A stretch of DNA of 64,000 bases from HK1 sp965221725 (GCA_965221725.1 OZ244909.1:3968001-4032000), one strand, 5' to 3'. Positions 16,349-25,479 are shown, numbered from the stretch's first letter. Notes: a model not told the origin generated them from the sequence alone. Numbers and translations: made by a program.

Positions 16349-17859
16349 TGACCAGCGACCGGAGCGGGTTCCGCCGACGACTCGGAAGCGACCGACATCG
16401 TGTCGCCGCCGGAGTCCGTGCTGTCGGCGCCCCCCGCCCCTTCCGAGCCGATGCTGAAGCGGGAGACCCCATGGGTGGTGAATGGCGCGATGTCGAATAC
16501 CTGCCCGTCGATCGTTACCCGAGCGTCCTTGCTGTATCCGAGCAGGACATCGAACGGTCGCGGGCCGTCGAAGCTGAGCACTCTTCCGGGTTGAACAAGA
16601 TTGAAGTACAAGCGGACACGTTCGCGATCATAGACTTCGACCCAGGATTCGTACGCGAACTCCAGCACCAGCCCCGACCCCGACTGCGCGGTGCTGGTCG
16701 TGATGGTGGAACCGGCGGGGGCGTCCGGGGCGTCTCGTTCCGTCTCCGTCGCGGCCGCATCGGCAATCGACGTGCCCGTCGCTTCGTCCGGCGAATCCGT
16801 GGCGCCGGCTTCTTCCGGGATCGGGGCGCTCCCGCCCTCGACTCCAGGGTCGGCTCCACTATCGATCCCGGCGATCGCCTCGGGCTGCGCGCCCTGCGTG
16901 GCGAGCACTTCCCCGTCCACCGCCGCGGGTGCTCCACCCGGCGGAGCCTCGGCCGGAGGGGTGTCGTCGGTGGCTGTAGGCAGGGTCTGCGACGTGTCCG
17001 CGGATTCTCCGCTCCCGGGCACGGTATCTGCGCCCGGTGACCCCGCAGTGACGGTCGCGCCTTCCGCCTCGGTGCCCGCCGGTGCGGTTTCGGGAGTGGC
17101 GCCTTCGCCGGAGGGGATATCGCCGAAAGACGGAGCGAAGGGGGATTCGAGATCGCCGGCGGGCGCGACCGGCTCGAACGACGACATGGCGACGGTTGCG
17201 CCTTCCGGTCCGGGAACGGTCGGTCCGGCGTCGGTCTCCCCGGGGTGTGGCCGCGCGCTGGGTGCGTCGTCCGGTGGCAGTTCTTCCCGCGACAGTTCTT
17301 CGGCCGGATCGGAGGCCATGGCGATGGATGGCTGGTTCGCATCCACCTCTTCCGGCGACGTCGCGGATTCTTCGGCCGTGAGAGGTGACGAGCCCTGACC
17401 CCTGTCCGTCAACCAGTCGAAGAGGCTGCTGTCGATACCGAATCCTTCATCCTGCTGACTTTGCCACCACAGCCCGACGGACAGTACCAGGGCCACTGCA
17501 ACGGCATACGTGACGAGCCGAACCGGAATGTCCGAAGTGTGTGCCTGTGTCGGCTCGGTGGCGTCGTTGCTCAGGGACGGAGGTTCGAACCCCTGACGGT
17601 TGTACATGTCGAGAATGGGCCCGGAGGGAAGTCCCAGCGCCCGGGCGTAGCCGCGCAGGTAGCCGCGCACGAAGGTGGGTGCCGGCAGTTGGTCGTGGGC
17701 GTCGGCTTCGAGCAGCTCGAGAGTCCTCGGGCTGAGGAGGAGCATGTTGGCCACCGCCTTGAGGCTCATGCCCGCCTCTTCGCGGGCGTTGCGGAGGTAT
17801 GCGCCCGGACCCCGTTGATCGAGGTGTTCGGTCAGGTGCGGATCCTTCTTCTCCGCCAT
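16345..17859 (-). CDS. rodZ: RodZ-like cytoskeletal/HTH membrane protein
   Basis: Bitopic membrane protein that links MreB to the cell-wall machinery. The 504-aa product has a cytoplasmic helix-turn-helix domain (about residues 18-85; YLRNAREEAGMSLKAVANML), one transmembrane helix at about 113-132, and a C-terminal periplasmic DUF4115 domain (starting near LVLEFAYESWVEVYDRER). Between helix and DUF4115 lies an unusually long low-complexity stretch of about 250 residues rich in Ala, Pro, Glu, Thr and Gly. The ATG at 17859 is preferred over an upstream extension that would overlap rlmN. It overlaps hisS by 4 bp. Confidence 0.88.
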   Translation of the reverse strand: MAEKKDPHLTEHLDQRGPGAYLRNAREEAGMSLKAVANMLLLSPRTLELLEADAHDQLPAPTFVRGYLRGYARALGLPSGPILDMYNRQGFEPPSLSNDATEPTQAHTSDIPVRLVTYAVAVALVLSVGLWWQSQQDEGFGIDSSLFDWLTDRGQGSSPLTAEESATSPEEVDANQPSIAMASDPAEELSREELPPDDAPSARPHPGETDAGPTVPGPEGATVAMSSFEPVAPAGDLESPFAPSFGDIPSGEGATPETAPAGTEAEGATVTAGSPGADTVPGSGESADTSQTLPTATDDTPPAEAPPGGAPAAVDGEVLATQGAQPEAIAGIDSGADPGVEGGSAPIPEEAGATDSPDEATGTSIADAAATETERDAPDAPAGSTITTSTAQSGSGLVLEFAYESWVEVYDRERVRLYFNLVQPGRVLSFDGPRPFDVLLGYSKDARVTIDGQVFDIAPFTTHGVSRFSIGSEGAGGADSTDSGGDTMSVASESSAEPAPVAGQ

Positions 17860-17863
17860 CGGT

Positions 17864-18988
17864 TCAGGCCCTCTGCAACAGCGGCGCCGCCTGCACTCCG
17901 CGCCGCCTCGCGACCCGCCGACTGCGTGGCGCCACCCGCCCCGCGAGCTGGCCGCAGGCAGCGTCGATGTCGTCGCCACGGGTCTTGCGGGTGATGGTCA
18001 TCACCCCCGCGGCCAGGAGGATGTCCCGGAAGCGGTCCACCACCACCGTCGGCGACCTTCGGTAATGTGCTCCGGGGAAAGGGTTGAACGGAATGAGATT
18101 GACCTTCGCCGGGAGGTCGCTCAACCGGCGGGCAAGGCGGCGCGCATGCTCCGGGGTGTCGTTGACCGCATCGAGCATCACGTACTCGAACGTGATTTTC
18201 TGCCGTGGCAGGGCGTCGGCGAACTCCCGGCAGGCCGCGAGCAGCATGCCGATCGGATAGGTGCGATTGATCGGCACCAGCCGGTCGCGAAGCGCGTCGT
18301 CGGGTGCGTGCAGCGACACCGCGAGACTCACGGGACAGCGGTGGGCCAGGGCCCGAATCCCCGGAACCACCCCGGCGGTGCTGAGCGTCACCCGCTTGCG
18401 TGCGAGCCCGAACCCGAGGTCATCGAGCATCAGCTCGAGGGCGGGGACGACGTTGTCGAGGTTCAGCAGCGGCTCGCCCATGCCCATGAGCACCACGTTG
18501 GTGATGTCCGGGCCCTCGTGCCCCTCCTCGGCCAGGATACGGTGTGCGGCCCAGAGCTGGCCGACGATCTCCGCGGCGTCGAGATTGCGGTTGAATCCCT
18601 GCTGCGCGGTCGCGCAGAAGGTGCAGTTCAGCGCACAGCCGACCTGCGAGGACACACACAGGGTGCCGCGTTTTCCGTCGGGGATGTACACGGTCTCCAC
18701 GCAGTTGCGGCCGTCGATGGCAAGCAGCCATTTGCGGGTTCCGTCGGTGGAGATCCGATCGGCGGCCACCGCAGGGGGGCGGATCTCCGCAATGGTGTCG
18801 AGCCGGGCCCGCAGCGACTTGCCGAGATCGGTCATCGCATCGAAGCTCGACGCATGCCGGTGGTGGATCCACTTCAGCACCTGGGTGGCGCGGAACGGCT
18901 TCTCGTCGAGCGACGCAAAGAACTCCCGCATCTCCTCGCGCGGCAGCCCCAGCAGATTGGTGAGCTGGAGATTGGTGGTTCCCGACAT
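17864..18988 (-). CDS. rlmN: Dual-specificity 23S rRNA/tRNA (adenine-C2)-methyltransferase
   Basis: Radical SAM enzyme methylating A2503 of 23S rRNA and A37 of tRNAs. The 374-aa protein contains the radical-SAM triad in CALNCTFCATAQQGFNRNL, the GEPLLN segment, SLHAPDD, and the RlmN-type GDDIDAACGQL near the C-terminus, where the resolving cysteine lies. The ATG at 18988 has AAGGA upstream; a GTG three codons earlier is less likely. It sits 4 bp from rodZ and is downstream of ndk. Confidence 0.95.
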   Translation of the reverse strand: MSGTTNLQLTNLLGLPREEMREFFASLDEKPFRATQVLKWIHHRHASSFDAMTDLGKSLRARLDTIAEIRPPAVAADRISTDGTRKWLLAIDGRNCVETVYIPDGKRGTLCVSSQVGCALNCTFCATAQQGFNRNLDAAEIVGQLWAAHRILAEEGHEGPDITNVVLMGMGEPLLNLDNVVPALELMLDDLGFGLARKRVTLSTAGVVPGIRALAHRCPVSLAVSLHAPDDALRDRLVPINRTYPIGMLLAACREFADALPRQKITFEYVMLDAVNDTPEHARRLARRLSDLPAKVNLIPFNPFPGAHYRRSPTVVVDRFRDILLAAGVMTITRKTRGDDIDAACGQLAGRVAPRSRRVARRRGVQAAPLLQRA

Positions 18989-19074
18989 TCCGTGCACGTC
19001 CTTCCCCGATGGGTGACCCCCGGTAGTGGCCCGTCATGGCGGCCCGTCGGTCGATCGGTTGGCCGACCGGCCGG

Positions 19075-19506
19075 TCAGCGGGTTCGCGGGCAGATGTCGG
19101 CGGGGCCGAAGAAGAACTCGATCTCGCTCTTCGCGGTGTCGGGGCCATCGGAGCCATGCACCGCGTTCTCGGTGACCTCGACCGCGAAATCCGCGCGAAT
19201 GGTGCCGGGAGCGGCCTCGGCCGGATTGGTTGCGCCCATCACCTCGCGGTTCTTCGCGATCGCGTCCTCGCCTTCCAGCACCTGAACCAGGCACGGCCCG
19301 GAGATCATGAATTCGACCAGCTCGGAGAAGAACGGCCGGGCCCGGTGCACGGCGTAGAACGCCTCCGCCCTCTCGCGGGACAGATGCACCATGCGCGCGG
19401 CCACGATCGTCAGGCCGGCGGCTTCGAACCGCGCGCAGATCCGCCCGATGGCGTTTTTGGCGACCGCGTCGGGCTTGATGATCGAAAGAGTACGTTCCAC
19501 CGTCAT
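19075..19506 (-). CDS. ndk: Nucleoside diphosphate kinase
   Basis: Balances nucleoside triphosphate pools by phosphate transfer through an active-site histidine. The 143-aa protein begins ERTLSIIKPDAVAKNAIGRI. It contains the GATNPAEAAPGTIRADF segment and the catalytic His in NAVHGSDGPDTAKSEIEFFF. GAGGAG precedes the ATG. It follows iscA by 25 bp and may be co-transcribed with iscRA. Confidence 0.97.
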   Translation of the reverse strand: MTVERTLSIIKPDAVAKNAIGRICARFEAAGLTIVAARMVHLSRERAEAFYAVHRARPFFSELVEFMISGPCLVQVLEGEDAIAKNREVMGATNPAEAAPGTIRADFAVEVTENAVHGSDGPDTAKSEIEFFFGPADICPRTR

Positions 19507-19531
19507 GCGTGCTGCTCCTCACCCCGCGCCT

Positions 19532-19855
19532 TCACACGCCGAAGCTCTCGCCGCAGCCGCACAGACTCTTCACGTTGGGGTTGTCGTAGGTGAATGTCTC
19601 GTTCAGCCCGTCGCGCTCGAAGTCGATGTGGGTGCCGTCGACCATGGCCAGGGTTTCGGGATCGACGATGACCGGAATGCCGTTCGACTCGAACACGCGA
19701 TCCTCGTTGTCGATCACGTCCTCGAGATCGACCACGTAGGCGAATCCCGAGCACCCGGTCTTCTTCACCGCGAGCCGGAGCCCCGCGCCACCGCCGCGGG
19801 CGTGGAGGAACCGCCGAACCCGTTCGGCCGCGGTATCGCTCAGGGTAATGGGCAT
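19532..19855 (-). CDS. iscA: Iron-sulfur cluster assembly protein IscA
   Basis: A-type carrier that receives and transfers Fe-S clusters or iron. The 107-aa product starts PITLSDTAAERVRRFLHARG and has the three invariant cysteines in GCSGFAYV (Cys35) and LCGCGESFGV at the C-terminus. The ATG at 19855 matches the family; longer upstream readings are not conserved. It lies 28 bp after iscR, in an isc locus from which iscS and iscU are absent. Choice of IscA over ErpA rests on the N-terminal match and linkage to iscR. Confidence 0.92.
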   Translation of the reverse strand: MPITLSDTAAERVRRFLHARGGGAGLRLAVKKTGCSGFAYVVDLEDVIDNEDRVFESNGIPVIVDPETLAMVDGTHIDFERDGLNETFTYDNPNVKSLCGCGESFGV

Positions 19856-19883
19856 TGTGTACTCCGCGCTGTTCGCGCCGGGC

Positions 19884-20375
19884 TCAGTGCGCCCGGTGCG
19901 CGATTCGAGTCCTCGATACGTCGCGTTCGATCCGTACCGCCACCTGCTGCTGGCGCCGCGCCACCTCCCGTACCCGCTGGCGCTCGACGAGCTGGGCCAG
20001 ATCGATGCCACTCAGAAATCGGTGAATCTGATCGCTGAGATCCATCCACAGATCGTGCGTGAGGCAGCGCTCGTCGTCCTGGCAGTTCTCCTTGCCGTGA
20101 CACCGGGTGCTGTCCATGCTCTCGTCGACCGCGCCGATGACGTCGGCCACCATGATTGCGCCCGGGTTCGGAACCAGACGGTAACCGCCGCCCGGGCCGC
20201 GCGTGCTGTCCACCAGGCCCCGCTTGCGCAACTGGGAGAAAAGCTGCTCCAGGTACGAGAGCGAGATGCCCTGGCGCACCGCGATGTCGGCAAGCGCGAC
20301 CGGCCCTTCGTCGTGGTGCAGGGCCAGATCGAGCATCGCGGTCACCGCATAGCGGCCTCTGGAGGTGAGTCGCAT
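19884..20375 (-). CDS. iscR: Rrf2-family regulator IscR
   Basis: Fe-S-sensing repressor of isc genes. The 163-aa protein has an N-terminal winged helix (MRLTSRGRYAVTAMLDLALH) and the wing GPGGGYRL. The three cluster cysteines lie in TRCHGKENCQDDERCLTHDLW with IscR spacing, so it should bind [2Fe-2S]. The C-terminal tail is basic. A type 1 IscR-like site lies 40-64 bp upstream, implying autoregulation. Only iscA follows. Confidence 0.93.
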   Translation of the reverse strand: MRLTSRGRYAVTAMLDLALHHDEGPVALADIAVRQGISLSYLEQLFSQLRKRGLVDSTRGPGGGYRLVPNPGAIMVADVIGAVDESMDSTRCHGKENCQDDERCLTHDLWMDLSDQIHRFLSGIDLAQLVERQRVREVARRQQQVAVRIERDVSRTRIAHRAH

Positions 20376-20414
20376 CCGTTTTTCCGCATGCGTTCCGATG
20401 GCGTCGAAGCCTAC

Positions 20415-20439
20415 ATAACTGAGTAAATCAGTCAAGTAT
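20415..20439 (-). promoter_or_regulatory. Candidate IscR type 1 binding site upstream of iscR
   Basis: The 25-bp minus-strand site starts ATACTTGACTGATTTACTC and ends AGTTAT. Against the E. coli type 1 consensus as I recall it, about 23 of 25 positions fit, including TTGACT and the closing TAT. The TTGACT can also serve as a -35 box. No convincing -10 at 16-18 bp spacing was found (TATGTA occurs at 12 bp). Its position fits autorepression by cluster-loaded IscR. Confidence 0.7.
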
Positions 20440-20591
20440 TCGCGGAAGCCGTCGGCGGTCCCCGCCGGGACTGGAAGCACGGTGCGAGACCCCCGAGGTC
20501 CGCACCGGTGCGATGTCCGTGGTCAGGCTGCGCGGAAGCGTTCGCGGTCGGTGGGAATCGAGAACGCGGTCCCGCCCGCGCCGGCGGGGGC

Positions 20592-23423
20592 TCACATCGA
20601 GCGGAGTGTTGCCAGTTGCGCTCGCAGCTTGCCGGCCGACGATTCGAACTCCGCGGCGCGGTCGCGTTCCTTCTCCACCACCTCGGCCGGCGCCCGGTCG
20701 CGGAACGATGGGTTTCCGAGTTTGGCCTGCGTGCGGTCCAGATTCTTCGCGAGCTTGTCGAGCTGGCGTTCGAGCCGGGCAATCTCCGCGTCCTTGTCGA
20801 TGATTCCGGCGAGCGGGACCAGGACCTCCAGATGGCCGACGATCGCGGTGGCGGACTTCGGGGGCGGCTCCCCGGCTTCGAGGATGTCGATGGTCTCGAC
20901 GCGGGCCAGCGCGCGCACGTACTCGGTGCCGCCCGCAAGCCGTTCGCGCTCGGTGTGGGAGGGGGCGACGAGCACCACCGGGACTTTCCGGCCCGGCGGG
21001 AGATCGAGTTCGCCGCGGATGCGGCGGATCGCGAGGATCAGGCTCTTGAGCCAGGTCATGTGCTCGACCGCTTCGGCATCCTCGCACTCCGGACGGGGCG
21101 TGGGGTAGGACTCCAGCATGATCGACGGCTCGGTGCGGCCCGCGAGCGGGGCCACGCGCTGCCAGATCTCCTCGGTCACGAACGGCATCAGCGGGTGCAT
21201 GAGCCGCAGTACCGTCTCCAGAACCCGCACCAGGGTCCGGCGGGTGTCGCGCTGGCGCGCGGGGGCCGCCGCCGGGTCGGCGAGGGCGGTCTTCGACAGC
21301 TCCAGGTACCAGTCGCAGTACTCGTTCCAGGTGAAGTCGTAGATGGCCTGCGCGGCCAGATCGAGGCGGTATCCTTCCATGGCGGAGCGGACCTGCGTCT
21401 CGGTGCGCTGCAGCAGCGAGCGGATCCAGCGCTCGGGGAGCCCGAGCCCGGCGCCGCCGGCCCCGTCTTCGTCCCCGGGGCCGCAATCCTTCCCCTCCGT
21501 GTTGAGCAGCACGAACCGGGCGGCGTTCCAGAGCTTGTTGCAGAAGTTGCCGTAGCCCTCGATGCGGCCGAGGTCGAAGCGGATGTCGCGCCCCTGGGTG
21601 GCGAGCGAGCAGAACGTGAAGCGGAGCGCGTCCGTGCCGTAGGCCGGGATCCCGTCGGGGAACTGGCGCCGCGTGGCCGCGACGATCTTCGGTGCGAGCT
21701 GCGGCTGCATCAGGCCGGTGGTGCGCTTGGCGATGAGTGCGTCGAGGCCGATCCCGTCGATGAGGTCGATGGGGTCGAGGATGTTGCCCTTCGACTTCGA
21801 CATCTTGCTGCCGTCGCCGTCACGCACCAGTCCGTGGATGTAGACCTCGCGGAACGGGACGTCGCCCATGAAGCGCAGCCCGAACATGATCATGCGGGCC
21901 ACCCAGAAGAAGATGATGTCGAAGCCGGTGACCAGCACCGTGGTCGGGTAGAACGTCTCCAGCCGATCGGTGCGCTCCGGCCAGCCCAGGGTGGAAAACG
22001 GCCACAGCGCCGACGAGTACCAGGTGTCGAGCACGTCCGGGTCTCGCTCCAGGGCGAGCGAGGCCGGCAGCGCGAACTTCTCGCGGATTTCCTCTTCACT
22101 GCGGCCCACGTAGACGTTGCCGTCGTCGTCGTACCAGGCGGGGATCCGGTGCCCCCACCAGATCTGGCGGCTGATGCACCAGTCCTCGATGTTGCGCATC
22201 CACTCGAAGTAGGTCTTCGCCCAGTGTTCGGGGACGAAGCGGATGTCCCCGTTCTCCACCGCGCGAATCGCCGGCTCGGCCAGCGGCCCCGCTTTCACGA
22301 ACCACTGGTCGGTGAGATAGGGCTCGATCACCGCCTGCGAGCGGTCGCCGCGGGGCACCGTCATCCGGTGCGGCTCGGTGCGCACGAGCAGGCCCCGGGC
22401 GGCCAGATCCTCGACGATCTTCGCCCGCGCCTCGAAGCGGTCCAGCCCCCGGTAGCGCTCCGGCGCGCTGTCGTCGATCCGCGCATCGCGGGTGAGGATG
22501 TTGATCCGGTCGAGCCCGTGACGCTCGCCGACCTGGTAGTCGTTGAAGTCGTGGGCGGGGGTGATCTTCACGCACCCGGTGCCGAACTCCGGGTCCACCA
22601 TCGCATCGGCCACGATCGGGATGCGGCGCTCGGTGAGCGGAAGTTCGACCACCGACCCGACGAGCCCGCGGTAGCGTTCGTCGTCGGGGTGGACCGCCAC
22701 CGCGGTGTCGCCGAGCATGGTCTCCGGGCGGGTGGTCGCCACCTCCAGGCTGCCGCTGCCGTCCGCGAGCGGATAGCGGATGTGCCACAGCGATCCGTCC
22801 TCCTCCTGCGAGATCACCTCCAGGTCCGACACCGCGGTCCGCAGGACGGGGTCCCAGTTGACGAGGCGCTTGCCGCGGTAGACGAGCCCCTCCTCGTAGA
22901 GACGGACGAAGGTCTCGCGCACCGCCGCGGACAGCCCCTCGTCCATGGTGAAGCGCTCATGGGCCCAGTCGACGGATGCGCCCATGCGCCGCATCTGGCG
23001 GGTGATGGTGCTGCCCGACTGCGCCTTCCAGCGCCAGATGCGCTCCACGAAGGCGTCTCGCCCGAGCGCCTGGCGCGTCAGGCCCTCCGCGTTGATCTGG
23101 CGTTCGACCACCATCTGGGTGGCGATGCCCGCGTGGTCGGTGCCCGGCTGCCACAGCGTGCGGCGTCCGTCCATGCGGTGGTAGCGGATCAGCGCATCCA
23201 TGATCGTGTCCTGGAATGCATGACCCATGTGCAGGGTGCCGGTCACGTTGGGCGGCGGGATCATGATGCAGTACGGCTCGCCGCCGGCGTTGCCTCCGGC
23301 ATCGCCGCCAGCGTTGCCCCCGGTATCGCCCCCGGGACCGCCGCCGGGGACGAAGTATCCTTCCCGCTCCCAGCGTTCGTACCAGCGCTTCTCTAGCTCG
23401 TGGGGATCGTAGGTCTTGTCCAT
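20592..23423 (-). CDS. valS: Valyl-tRNA synthetase
   Basis: Class I synthetase charging tRNA-Val, with an editing domain. The 943-aa product has the HIGH-type motif in PPPNVTGTLHMGHAF, KMSKSKGN in the second half, GTDHAGIATQ and a C-terminal coiled-coil of KLAKNLDRTQAKLGNPSF type. The first ~24 residues (PHELEKRWYERWEREGYF) are normal, but a Gly-Gly-(Asp/Asn) repeat of about 20 residues is inserted before EPYCIMIPPP. It is encoded by 12-bp tandem DNA repeats. holC follows upstream on the same strand. Confidence 0.97.
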   Translation of the reverse strand: MDKTYDPHELEKRWYERWEREGYFVPGGGPGGDTGGNAGGDAGGNAGGEPYCIMIPPPNVTGTLHMGHAFQDTIMDALIRYHRMDGRRTLWQPGTDHAGIATQMVVERQINAEGLTRQALGRDAFVERIWRWKAQSGSTITRQMRRMGASVDWAHERFTMDEGLSAAVRETFVRLYEEGLVYRGKRLVNWDPVLRTAVSDLEVISQEEDGSLWHIRYPLADGSGSLEVATTRPETMLGDTAVAVHPDDERYRGLVGSVVELPLTERRIPIVADAMVDPEFGTGCVKITPAHDFNDYQVGERHGLDRINILTRDARIDDSAPERYRGLDRFEARAKIVEDLAARGLLVRTEPHRMTVPRGDRSQAVIEPYLTDQWFVKAGPLAEPAIRAVENGDIRFVPEHWAKTYFEWMRNIEDWCISRQIWWGHRIPAWYDDDGNVYVGRSEEEIREKFALPASLALERDPDVLDTWYSSALWPFSTLGWPERTDRLETFYPTTVLVTGFDIIFFWVARMIMFGLRFMGDVPFREVYIHGLVRDGDGSKMSKSKGNILDPIDLIDGIGLDALIAKRTTGLMQPQLAPKIVAATRRQFPDGIPAYGTDALRFTFCSLATQGRDIRFDLGRIEGYGNFCNKLWNAARFVLLNTEGKDCGPGDEDGAGGAGLGLPERWIRSLLQRTETQVRSAMEGYRLDLAAQAIYDFTWNEYCDWYLELSKTALADPAAAPARQRDTRRTLVRVLETVLRLMHPLMPFVTEEIWQRVAPLAGRTEPSIMLESYPTPRPECEDAEAVEHMTWLKSLILAIRRIRGELDLPPGRKVPVVLVAPSHTERERLAGGTEYVRALARVETIDILEAGEPPPKSATAIVGHLEVLVPLAGIIDKDAEIARLERQLDKLAKNLDRTQAKLGNPSFRDRAPAEVVEKERDRAAEFESSAGKLRAQLATLRSM
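23283..23342. repeat. 12-bp in-frame tandem repeat inside valS
   Basis: Four full 12-bp units (and a fifth imperfect one) alternate GGCGATACCGGG and GGCAACGCTGGC types on the minus strand, encoding GGDTGGNAGGDAGGNAGG. The insertion lies between conserved N-terminal helix and the first catalytic segment of ValRS and is not part of the family consensus. Confidence 0.8.
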
Positions 23424-23432
23424 GGTCTCTTC

Positions 23433-23520
23433 GGCCCCGGGTCTTCAGCTATGGGTTTTCAGCCCCGGGTTTTCAGCCCCCGAACCTTCAGCCCCCGAAC
23501 CTTCAGCCCCGGGTCTTCAG
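23433..23520. repeat. About 14-bp tandem repeat between valS and holC
   Basis: Five to six imperfect copies of a unit like TTTTCAGCCCCGGG or CTTCAGCCCCCGAAC fill the gap between the valS start and the holC stop. The valS ribosome-binding region is at one edge. It is a minisatellite-like expansion with no recognisable gene. Confidence 0.7.
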
Positions 23521-23957
23521 TGATGCGTCTTCAGCTCGAATCCGCGGTTTCGGTAGTCGCGATAGCGTTCCCGGCCGGCGTCGCGCGCGCCGCCGCCGGC
23601 CGGAACGATCTCCACGATGCGCGCGGCGCGGTCGGCTTCCGCGGGCACCGAGGGGGTGAGGTTAACCAGCACGTCGAGCGCGCCGCTCCAGGCTCCCGGC
23701 GTGCTCACGATGATCGGTTCGTCCGCCGCTTCCGCCGCGGGGGGGGCATCCGCGCCGACCCGGCGATGGGGCACGAAGCTCTCGTCGCGGAACGTCCAGA
23801 GCAGGTCGTCGAGCCGCCGCGCCGCGGCTTCGGAGGCGGCGAGGACGAGCACTCGGTGTCCGCGCCGCCACACGGTTTCGACGAGCCGGCACGCGAAGGC
23901 CTCGAGCGCATCCGGGCTCGCCTCCGGCCGCACGTAGAAGTCGACCTGCCCGGGCAC
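23517..23957 (-). CDS. holC: DNA polymerase III chi subunit
   Basis: Chi subunit of the clamp-loader complex, bridging to SSB. The frame from GTG at 23957 gives 146 aa starting VPGQVDFYVRPEA. It shows family features: ACRLVETVWRRGHRVLVLA, the DDLLWTFRDESFVPHRR core, and EPIIVSTPGA. The position between pepA and valS is the standard holC neighbourhood, which supports the call although the chi family is weakly conserved. The start lies 13 bp after the pepA stop; no strong ribosome-binding site was seen. Confidence 0.88.
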   Translation of the reverse strand: MPGQVDFYVRPEASPDALEAFACRLVETVWRRGHRVLVLAASEAAARRLDDLLWTFRDESFVPHRRVGADAPPAAEAADEPIIVSTPGAWSGALDVLVNLTPSVPAEADRAARIVEIVPAGGGARDAGRERYRDYRNRGFELKTHH

Positions 23958-23970
23958 GCCCGACGCCGCG

Positions 23971-25479
23971 TCAGGCCGCCGCTTCGGCGGCGCGATCGAG
24001 CAGGTACTGGCAGAGCAGGCCCACCGGTCGCCCGGTCGCGCCCTTCGCCTTGCCGCTGTGCCACGCGGTACCGGCGACATCGAGATGGGCCCAGCGCTGC
24101 CTGGTGGCGAATTTCGCGAGGAAGCTTGCCGCGGTCACCGCGCCGGCGTCGCGCCCGCCGACGTTGGCGACATCGGCGAAGTTACTCTCGAGCTGCTTCG
24201 CGTACTCGTCCCACAGCGGCATCTGCCACGCCCGGTCGCCCGCGTGCTCGCCGGCGGCGAGGAGGGCGTCGGCCAGCGGCTGGTGGTTGGAGAACAGGCC
24301 GCTCGCGTGGTGACCGAGGGCGATGACGCACGCTCCGGTGAGCGTCGCCACGTCGACGATCACGTCCGGCTTGTAGCGCTGCTCGGCGTAGGTGAGGGTG
24401 TCGCAGAGGATCAGGCGCCCCTCGGCGTCGGTGTTGAGGATTTCGACCGTGGTCCCGGCCATGGTGGTGACGATGTCGCCCGGTTTGCTCGCGTTGCCGT
24501 CGGGAAGGTTCTCGGTCGCGGGAGCCAGCGCCACGACGTTGAGCGGGAGCCCGAGCGTCGCGCACGCTTCCATGGCGCCGATGACGCTGGCGGCGCCGCA
24601 CATGTCGAACTTCATCTCGTCCATGGCACCCGCCGGCTTGATCGAGATCCCGCCGGAATCGAAGGTGACGCCCTTGCCCACGAGCACGATCGGCGCCAAC
24701 GAACGTGCCGCGCCCCGATACTCCAGGACGATGAGCCGCGGCGGCTCGCGGCTGCCGCGCGCCACCGACAGCAGCGAGCCCATGCCCAGGCGTTTCATCC
24801 GGGCCTCGTCGAGCGCCTTGAACGTGACCTTCGGCTGCCGCGCCGCGAGCGCCTTCGCCTGGTCGGCGAGGTAGCGCGGGGTGCACACGTTGCCCGGCAG
24901 GTTCCCGAGGTCGCGCGCGAGGGAGGTCCCGGCCGCGATGGCTCGGCCGGTGTCCACTCCGGCTTTCGCGGCGTCCCGTTCGCTGCGGGTGGTCGTGACC
25001 GACGCTCGCGCCGGCGGCGGGGTTCGTTTGTCGTCGACCTTGCCGCGCATTGCGTCGAAGCGGTAAGCGGCATCGCTCAGGCGCTCGACCGCGATGCGTG
25101 CCTTCCACCCGGCATCCCGACCGTCGACCTCGATCTCGCCGAAGCCCCAGGCCGCGCTCGGCGCGCCGGTGTCCATCGCTGCGCGAGCCGCGCCGTCCGC
25201 GATCTTCAGATATCGGGCGGCGGTCATCGCTTCGCTCTCCGGGCCGCATCCGGCCACGAGCACGCTGTCCGCGGTCACCCCGTCGAGCGCATGGACATGG
25301 AGGTACTTGCCGGCCTCGCCCCGGAACCGTGCCTTGCGCGCGATCGCATCGAGCCGGCCGGCGCTTGCCGCATCGAGCGCCCGGTATGCGGGGGTGGGGC
25401 GGCGCCCTTCGAACCCGCCGACGATCAGGCAACCGGAGCGAATACGGGGCACATCGGTGGTGGTGGTGTTGAACTGCAT
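23971..25479 (-). CDS. pepA: Leucyl aminopeptidase (M17)
   Basis: Dinuclear-metal aminopeptidase; in some bacteria it also acts as a DNA-binding architectural protein. The 502-aa product contains the metal and catalytic residues in GKGVTFDSGGISIKPA, MKFDMCGAA, NTDAEGRL and the downstream segment VDVATLTGA. The ATG at 25479 is preferred since the upstream open frame is Arg-rich and not conserved. It heads pepA-holC-valS. lptFG, which usually diverges from pepA, is missing and the upstream DNA is a gene remnant zone. Confidence 0.96.
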   Translation of the reverse strand: MQFNTTTTDVPRIRSGCLIVGGFEGRRPTPAYRALDAASAGRLDAIARKARFRGEAGKYLHVHALDGVTADSVLVAGCGPESEAMTAARYLKIADGAARAAMDTGAPSAAWGFGEIEVDGRDAGWKARIAVERLSDAAYRFDAMRGKVDDKRTPPPARASVTTTRSERDAAKAGVDTGRAIAAGTSLARDLGNLPGNVCTPRYLADQAKALAARQPKVTFKALDEARMKRLGMGSLLSVARGSREPPRLIVLEYRGAARSLAPIVLVGKGVTFDSGGISIKPAGAMDEMKFDMCGAASVIGAMEACATLGLPLNVVALAPATENLPDGNASKPGDIVTTMAGTTVEILNTDAEGRLILCDTLTYAEQRYKPDVIVDVATLTGACVIALGHHASGLFSNHQPLADALLAAGEHAGDRAWQMPLWDEYAKQLESNFADVANVGGRDAGAVTAASFLAKFATRQRWAHLDVAGTAWHSGKAKGATGRPVGLLCQYLLDRAAEAAA

